Assembly (NCBI GenBank): GCA_016169945.1
Contig: JADLSH010000331.1
Coordinates: 186,001-250,000, forward strand
Direction: 5' to 3'
Source: Trachythela sp. YZ-2020
Lineage: Eukaryota > Cnidaria > Anthozoa > Malacalcyonacea > Clavulariidae
Length of the DNA stretch: 64,000 nucleotides
Below the pieces are notes generated by a model, which saw only the letters and a list, made by a program, of their open reading frames with translations, had not been told where the DNA came from and ran no database searches. Shown here piece after piece: positions 58,501 to 64,000 of this stretch; positions within the stretch are counted from its first letter, which is position 1, and every line of letters starts with the position of its first letter. Position numbers and translations under genes: made by a program.

Positions 58501-58637
58501 ATACAGGTCAAGCAGGAACAAACGCTCGTCTACAGGAGTAAAGGTGTGATCACTTACATTGTTGTCAATTGCTAATTCATGCAAACACGATGTGTCAATA
58601 TAACCACCTTTTTGAAGATGTGCGAAGGTAGCGATCC
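55507..58637 (-). CDS. LRR-ectodomain multi-pass membrane protein (main exon)
   Basis: A single exon of 1042 codons after a good acceptor (GTTTCTTTCAG at 58638), phase 1; the initiator and signal peptide must come from an upstream exon not found. Order: an LRR N-terminal cap (ERLFLLDLYDATGG...CKWFGIHC); about 12-14 plant-type repeats (for example LTDNGLTGRLP, LGENDIKGDLP, LSNNNMTGPVP) to about residue 450; a cysteine-rich EGF-like zone (CFCNKGYYGYRRYCEPC; YGNKGRFCSQCIDSYYKKGS; PCPG); then about eleven hydrophobic segments from about residue 650 to 1030, starting ILIISFFACFVMSISLLICL. The layout suggests a cell-surface receptor or channel-like protein with the LRRs outside. Many N-x-S/T sites occur in the ectodomain. 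The membrane part resembles TRP/polycystin-like folds only loosely. Confidence 0.82.
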
Positions 58638-58699
58638 CTGAAAGAAACAAGAAAAACGTACAATATATAATTTATCTATCACATATCAACACATAAAAT

Positions 58700-59790
58700 A
58701 AGGCCTGCAGATGAAATTCAAGAAAACATTTTTATGCATCCTGCCTAATTTGCCTGGCAAATCCTTTACCAACGTAAGCGTTAAATGTTTAAATCATTTT
58801 TACCACCAAGCAAATGATTGTTCTCTTCGCCCACTTTTCATGAGTTTTAATTGTAAAGTTTTAGGCACTCGACACACTGACACTATCAATGGATTTGTAG
58901 ACCACTATAAAGCAGATGAACATAATGTGTCGACCCACTAGTACTCATCACCTTCCCCTTAACGAGTACAATTAACTGGTGTCAGATGTAGCAAAATAAC
59001 AAAGAACGGGGTGCGAGGCAACCTCGCAAGCGAGGCAACCTCGCAAGCGAGGCGCTTACTTCTGCTTTCCCCCAAACACGCTACAGCAAATATCCTGGTT
59101 CATGCTGGTCACGTGACATCCCAAAATATGGAGTGTCTTTAATTACGTCCTATAAGGAGGTGTTCATGCAAACACGATGTGTTCATGCTAGTGATACTAT
59201 CCACTTAGGGAGGAGTAACTGAGTGCTACATGTCGTTGTTTATCTTTACTCCATGAGTGGATGAAACAGTTCATGACTGCATTTATAGCCTACTATAATG
59301 TCATAAATACCAAAAACGAGATTCAAATATTCAGATAAGATATTGTAAAGGAATGTTAAAAGAAACTCCGAAACAACTATAGACGATAAATGAGAAATAG
59401 CAAGTGACATGACCATGGACAAAGGTACCAAAATTTGTAGAATTAAGTAAATAAACTTTAGTTAATGTCGATAATTGCAAAGTTTTGTTGTATTCTATGC
59501 TTTCATACTATGTATGCATGTGAATTATACTCAAATATTTTGAATCGGCTTGCAAAGTTATATACAAACGTCAGGCGTTCACCAGATTTGTTTCCAATGA
59601 ATTTATAGCCATACTGACTAGCAGCGTATAAGGAGCTAGAGCTAGCTCGGGCCATCACGAATATAAATTTTGTATAGTAGGCTATTACAAATCCAGCGTT
59701 CTATCACAAAATGTCCTACTTTTTATTCTGGTATAAAAACTAACAAACGTCCTTGGCACCTGCTGGCAAAAAAGGTAAAATTGTGATGTT
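58700..59790. other. Upstream region of the LRR gene, no exon found
   Basis: The missing first exon (start and signal peptide) would be expected on the minus strand here or further right. No ATG followed by a hydrophobic segment and a phase-1 donor was convincing. A small GCGAGGCAACCTC tandem repeat occurs at about 59014-59058. Confidence 0.4.
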
Positions 59791-59799
59791 TTACTTGTA

Positions 59800-60690
59800 G
59801 TTTTAAAGTTTTCAACATGAAAGTGACTCGCAAATTTATGAACATGCATGGACAATTTTTGTTTATATTTCGAGCACTAAAATAATTGAAAACGCAATCG
59901 TTTGAAGTGATTTAACTATATTTTCTTGGCCTTTAAATTATTTTCTTGATTTAGGATTGTTTTATCCATTTAGCTATGAAATATCAAGGTTTTTCCCCGA
60001 TTTGGGCTTCGGTAGCACAGTCGTCAGAGCAAGCGCGTTTCACCTCTGAGTCATGAGTTCGATTCTCGCTGGGGACTTTACTCGTCACACTCATGTGAAA
60101 AGACTAAGTCAACGCTCTGCCGAAAGTCGTGGGTTTTCTCCGGGCACTCCGGTTTACTCCCACAGGGAAAGTTGACTGGGTGGGTTAGGATATGCAGATT
60201 AGGAAAGTAATATTACAATTGTTGTAAAAGAGATAGTGTAGGCTAAGTACGTAATATAGGTAAGCGAGATACATGATGTAATCTTCCACTGAAAAGTCCC
60301 AATGGGAGTGAACTGAATAATGTATGATATGTATGTATATTTCACGAGTTTCGAGACTTCCCGCCATATTGCTTACAGTTTGAAAATATCTAACGTTTTG
60401 GCCTTTTAAGCCTATTTTATTTTGAAAAAATGGTTGTATTAGGTCTGCTTTCAAAAATATTTTAACTCACAAGTCGTAATTTTTTAGTGAATTTTCACTC
60501 GGGCGTTTGATAAACAAGACGCTGGTGCGAAAGTCGAATAAAAACATCTAAATGCTGTCTCCTCGCGAATGCTCTTAACTTTTGCTAAAAACTTTCCTAT
60601 TTTATTCCTGCAGCTTGAAATATAGTAGTAGGTTTATACTAATACAATTAGACAACTCGGCCTCGTTGTCTCATAACGAATAGTCGACTC
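59800..60690 (-). repeat. Dispersed repeat, copy 2, interrupted by a SINE
   Basis: Reverse complement of 19640-20345. It includes TATATTTCGAGCA, AACTATATTTTCTTGGCC, CTTCCCGCCA and GACAACTCGG. The homology is broken between about 59990 and 60340, where the SINE and flanking sequence sit. Confidence 0.7.
60003..60190 (+). mobile_element. tRNA-derived SINE, second member
   Basis: The head GCTTCGGTAGCACAGTCGTC (box A) and box B GAGTTCGATTCT at 60055 are followed by the same body as the 3402 SINE (CAACGCTCTGCCGAAAGTCG; CTCCGGTTTACTCCCACAGGG). It stops at GGGTTAGG without the AT-rich tail, so it is 3'-truncated. Confidence 0.85.
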
Positions 60691-60869
60691 GGCTTCGTCT
60701 CGTTGATTATTCGCCAAAAAGACTGGGCCATCCCTGTCGAAGTTTTAGACCTCTTTGAAAATGAATTTACCCAATCCCCTTGTAAATTCGGAATTTTTTC
60801 CAGAACTTCTTAGAAAAGTTTCAATTTTCTGAACCTCCTAGCCAATACGGCAAGTGGAAAAGACGGAGT

Positions 60870-61110
60870 GCAGCTACGCTCGCTCGATTTGGAGCTAAGC
60901 TCGCTTGATAAGGGGCTAAGCTCGCTCGATATGGAGCTAAGCTCGATATGGAGCTAAGCTCGATTTGGAGCTAAGCTCGCTCGATATGGAGCTAAGCTCG
61001 CTCGATATGGAGATAAGCTCGATATGGAGCTCGATATGGAGCTAAACTCGCTCGTTATGGAGGTAGGCTCGCTCGATTTGGAGGGAAGCTCGCTCGATAT
61101 GGATCTAAAA
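60870..61110. repeat. GAGCTAAGCTCGCTCGATAT tandem repeat
   Basis: About ten imperfect copies of a 14-23 bp unit (GGAGCTAAGCTCGCTCGATAT with shorter versions). Units are partly palindromic around GAGCTAAGCTC. Derivatives (AGAGCTCGGCTCGGAGCTA) continue to about 61265. Confidence 0.88.
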
Positions 61111-61936
61111 GCTAGCTCGGCTCGGAGGTATATATACTAGGCACGGAGATATATAGGCTGGGCTCTGACCTATCCTTACATCTTAGAGCTCGGCTTGGTC
61201 CTCTCCTTGCATCTTAGAGCTCGGCTCGGAGCTATCCTTATATCTTAGAGCTCGGCTCGAAGCTAAGCTCTCGGTCACGGTCACGGATGGAATAACACAA
61301 AGCTCTTTCGACGAACTGTTCTATATAGGCATGTTTTGGTCCATACCTTAGACTATAAACCTAAATTACACGTAGCAAAGGACTGAAAGGAGAAAGGTGT
61401 GTAGTTCTTACTGTCTTATACTTTCAAAACTGGCTTCTGCTACTATTGTTAGACTATATGGCGCCAAAAGCGACTTACTGACGGTAGTTTAGTGCATTTC
61501 TAACAGACTCCGCGTTTTCCACTTTATGCCCCCATACTGTCAAAAACTTGCACTTCCACAAGTAACCCCAGTCACCCGCACAAAACGCAATATTTTTGTG
61601 TGCATCTTTGGATAATTGTGTATTTTGAGTTACGTACTTGTGTTTTATTGGGATAGATAATATACCAAAGGGATCACTTCAGGATAGCTTAGGATAAGTC
61701 CCACCCATACCATCAACTTTGCGCCGACGTTTTCACTTCAAGTTCAAAACACTTCAAGTTCAAAACTTATTTATTGTTGCAAATATGAAGAATCAACCTT
61801 TCACGAAATCTCAAACAGGTACATTTACATGTACAAACTGTTAATTCAATTCAACATTGTAACTTGTACCGTCTATATGAAGCGCACCAGGTTACCTTTG
61901 CCTGCCATTTTCAACTATAGAGATTGTCATGTCGCG

Positions 61937-62075
61937 TTTACTGCATTGATTTGAATGCCAAATGAATTGATTTGAATCACAAATGTATTGATTTGAATGC
62001 CAAAAGTAATATCGATAGAAATATTAATACCAGCACAAATGGTTATGAATGTTAACAGTACTGATATGAATGCCA
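61937..62075. repeat. ATTGATTTGAATGCCAAA tandem repeat
   Basis: Four or five imperfect copies, about 26 bases each, some interrupted. Confidence 0.8.
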
Positions 62076-62084
62076 ACAGTATAC

Positions 62085-62930
62085 GGTTGTTCCCAACAAA
62101 CTTACGGTGTTTGATTTAATGTAGCGTAAAACGTACAACAGGTGTTTCACTCAAATAAGATTCATTGTATTCAAAACGTCCTAACTTAAATTTCAGTATA
62201 TAACACTTGAATTTTGATACAATATTGACCGAGGTACAGATGTTTGAAATTGCAGTACGTTTAAAAAAATTAGTGAAAAAAACGAGAAAAAACGGCTTAT
62301 TAAATAATTTGAAAAGAGTGGCCAATCTATCACGAGCATTGTCAATATCAATGAAGTTAACTACATCTTCGGATTATTTCCTAGTAGATTTAGGTATTAT
62401 TTTGTTAGTCTTTTGTAACCCTGGGAAATAAAAATGGAATAATAATACACATTGACAGAAAATTTAGTTGAAAACATTGAAGACAGCTTCGTGAGGCAAT
62501 TGTTTTGGCATGTGAAACGTAGATGAAGAACTGATCCAAAATTCCTTTGATGGCATGGTTTCCAGAGCAAGATGTTGTATTCATGTTCAATATATGGCAA
62601 GCTTTTCCAGATGAATAAATCTTGATTTTTGAAACAATAACGTTGTACATGCGTACGTTGTTTTGACAAAAATATAAATATTTATCAAGTTTAACCAAAT
62701 AGATATTTGATCGGGTCGTTTTATGCTAATTTTTGGCAACTTCAAATATGCTTATTCAAAGTCAAACATCTACAGCTCGGTCAATATTGTGTCACAATTA
62801 GTATAATCCTTTCTTAATATAATGAAACATATTTAAGTGAAATATCTGTTGTAATTTTTGTGCTATTTTAAATCAAACACCGTAAGTGTTTGGGGACACC
62901 CAGTAGTTTGGGAACACCAACTATAAGAAG
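62085..62930. mobile_element. Foldback element, about 850 bp
   Basis: The left arm (62085-62240) and right arm (62765-62930) are imperfect reverse complements: ACTTACGGTGTTTGATTTAA vs TTAAATCAAACACCGTAAGT, and ATATTGACCGAGGTACAGAT vs its inverse near 62770-62795. A 74-codon plus-strand ORF (62207-62431) with a basic start lies partly inside the left arm. No family is recognised. Confidence 0.7.
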
Positions 62931-63654
62931 CATTAGTTATGCTATTACCATGTGTAGAAAAACCAATTAATGCTCTTATATATCTCAAATGACTTAAGAA
63001 CTCGTTATCAACAATTTCTTTATAAACAACATAAAATGATTTTTACAGCAAGCAACCAGCAAAATAGCATTTTAAATCGCTCACGGCGTGATGATCGAGA
63101 ACCAAGTAGAATACCAGGTAAAATACTTTGTCGCCATCTTACAAAGAGTAGAAAGTTAAGAAACTGATTCAAAAAACGCTTGCCATAGAATGTCTCAAAT
63201 TCGGCCAACTCGAATGTCCGCATTTTTTCCGGACGGCGCGCGCTTTTTCCGGAAGTCTGGTAACAAAATTATTTTGTGAAAAGTGCGCCACTTTAATAGC
63301 GTTGCGGGGACATGTAGTTTATCTTTAGACAAATATGTACTATTTGGGTGAATAGTTGCTGTTTAGGGGATCATAATCATACCAAAGTTGCCATAGTTAC
63401 CTTTAATCGTTTGCCGTCCTCAAGCATTTTTTGAAGGCAATTTCTCGCATAATGGCGACTTGAAGGTTTTCCCGTCATATTCGGGATTTTTGGCTTCATA
63501 GCATTTTTCTGTTTTAAGTCACCATAATTTCGCTATACATTTATATGACTTAAATTTCTATCCTTTTATTTATTCCGATTTCGTTTTTAAAATTCGATAA
63601 TACGCATTTGAAACAGGGGGTAAAATTCAGATTCTCGCAACGTCGCGTCATAAT

Positions 63655-63710
63655 ATGAAACAATGTTTGGATTTGCTCGGCATCGCAAATAGGAAGAAAG
63701 TCAATGAAAT
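63655..63710 (+). CDS. Candidate first coding exon at window edge
   Basis: ATG at 63655 (context CATAATATGA) opens MKQCLDLLGIANRKKVNE and ends at a GTAAGT donor at 63711 in phase 2. Upstream at 63215-63260 is a locally CpG- and GC-rich patch (CCGGACGGCGCGCGC and CCGGAAG, an ETS-like site) that could be a promoter. A later segment with acceptor TTATTCAAATCAG near 63794 restores phase and reads MGKYTKQANMNGDMLYLIST before a stop at about 63893. If both are real they give a 52-residue product. Chance is possible. Confidence 0.3.
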
Positions 63711-64000
63711 GTAAGTCAAAAGAGGAAAATTTGACTTACTTTATGGAAAGGTACGTTTATCAGTTGTTAAGTGTGTTTATTTTTATTCAAATCAGGGGTA
63801 AATATACAAAACAAGCCAATATGAACGGTGATATGCTGTATTTAATTTCCACATCAGAAATTGCACACTTACAAGCTTACTTTGAAATTACCTAGCTCAA
63901 ATACTTGACAACCCCACAAAAATTGAATATCCTCAGGGTATATCACTATCAGTTGATTTTTATATGGAAAGTAAATATGAATATAGACCATACTAGCCAT

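Noticed and set aside
55631..58541. Plus-strand ORFs of 60-90 codons across the LRR gene
   Set aside because: Antisense shadows of the minus-strand coding exon.
59246..59431. Minus-strand ORF as the missing signal-peptide exon of the LRR gene
   Set aside because: It begins with MVPLSMVMSLAISHL but has no phase-1 donor at a suitable place and continues hydrophobic beyond a signal peptide.

Overview
The window is eukaryotic nuclear DNA, AT-rich, with sparse intron-bearing exons, GT-AG splice sites, tRNA-derived SINEs, non-LTR retrotransposons, MITEs and long tandem arrays. There are no bacterial operons, ribosome binding sites, CRISPR arrays or rRNA/tRNA genes. The tRNA-like SINE heads, a KIAA1958-like DUF3504 gene remnant, a CxC-type cysteine-cluster exon like those linked to KDZ transposases, and a plant-type LRR multi-pass membrane protein suggest a marine invertebrate, most likely a cnidarian. 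This placement is inference and no species is named.

Layout. 1-5.1 kb: the end of an unknown gene, a 35-bp minisatellite, a hAT-like MITE, a SINE and a hAT-like relic. 5.1-23 kb: an MFSD6-like transporter gene of three coding exons (7481-7943, 20714-21496, 22711-22967) joined by phase-compatible introns. Its first exon lies in a tandemly duplicated block: copy A (5565) has a stop and a broken donor frame, copy B (7481) is intact, and copy C (8858) is split by an 8.2-kb element. That element (9206-17399) has long terminal inverted repeats with 15-bp minisatellites, inverted arrays of a 9-bp repeat, an L2/CR1-like LINE nested in one array (itself hit by a 502-bp TA-flanked MITE), and a broken ORF that resembles a cysteine-protease family. 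Intron 2 of the transporter holds another MITE and a hAT relic.

24.4-25.7 kb: a DUF3504 (tyrosine-recombinase-derived) pseudogene. About 27 kb: a candidate small two-exon gene on the minus strand. 27.7-34.2 kb: foldback and dispersed repeats and two 5'- or internally truncated LINEs on the minus strand. 34-40 kb: repeat-derived and unassigned DNA.

40-46.5 kb: a 69-bp satellite interrupted by a 4.2-kb TA-flanked element. 48.1-52.6 kb: a second TA-flanked element with similar ends, which may carry host-like exons. 53.2-53.6 kb: the cysteine-cluster exon. 55.1-55.4 kb: a LINE remnant. 55.5-58.6 kb: the largest gene, a minus-strand exon for an LRR-ectodomain protein with about eleven membrane segments. 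58.7-64 kb: SINE, dispersed and foldback repeats, a tandem repeat, and a possible first exon near the right edge.

The genes do not form a pathway. The dominant signal is repeated nesting of mobile elements: satellite hit by DNA element, LINE in microsatellite, MITE in LINE, SINE in repeat.
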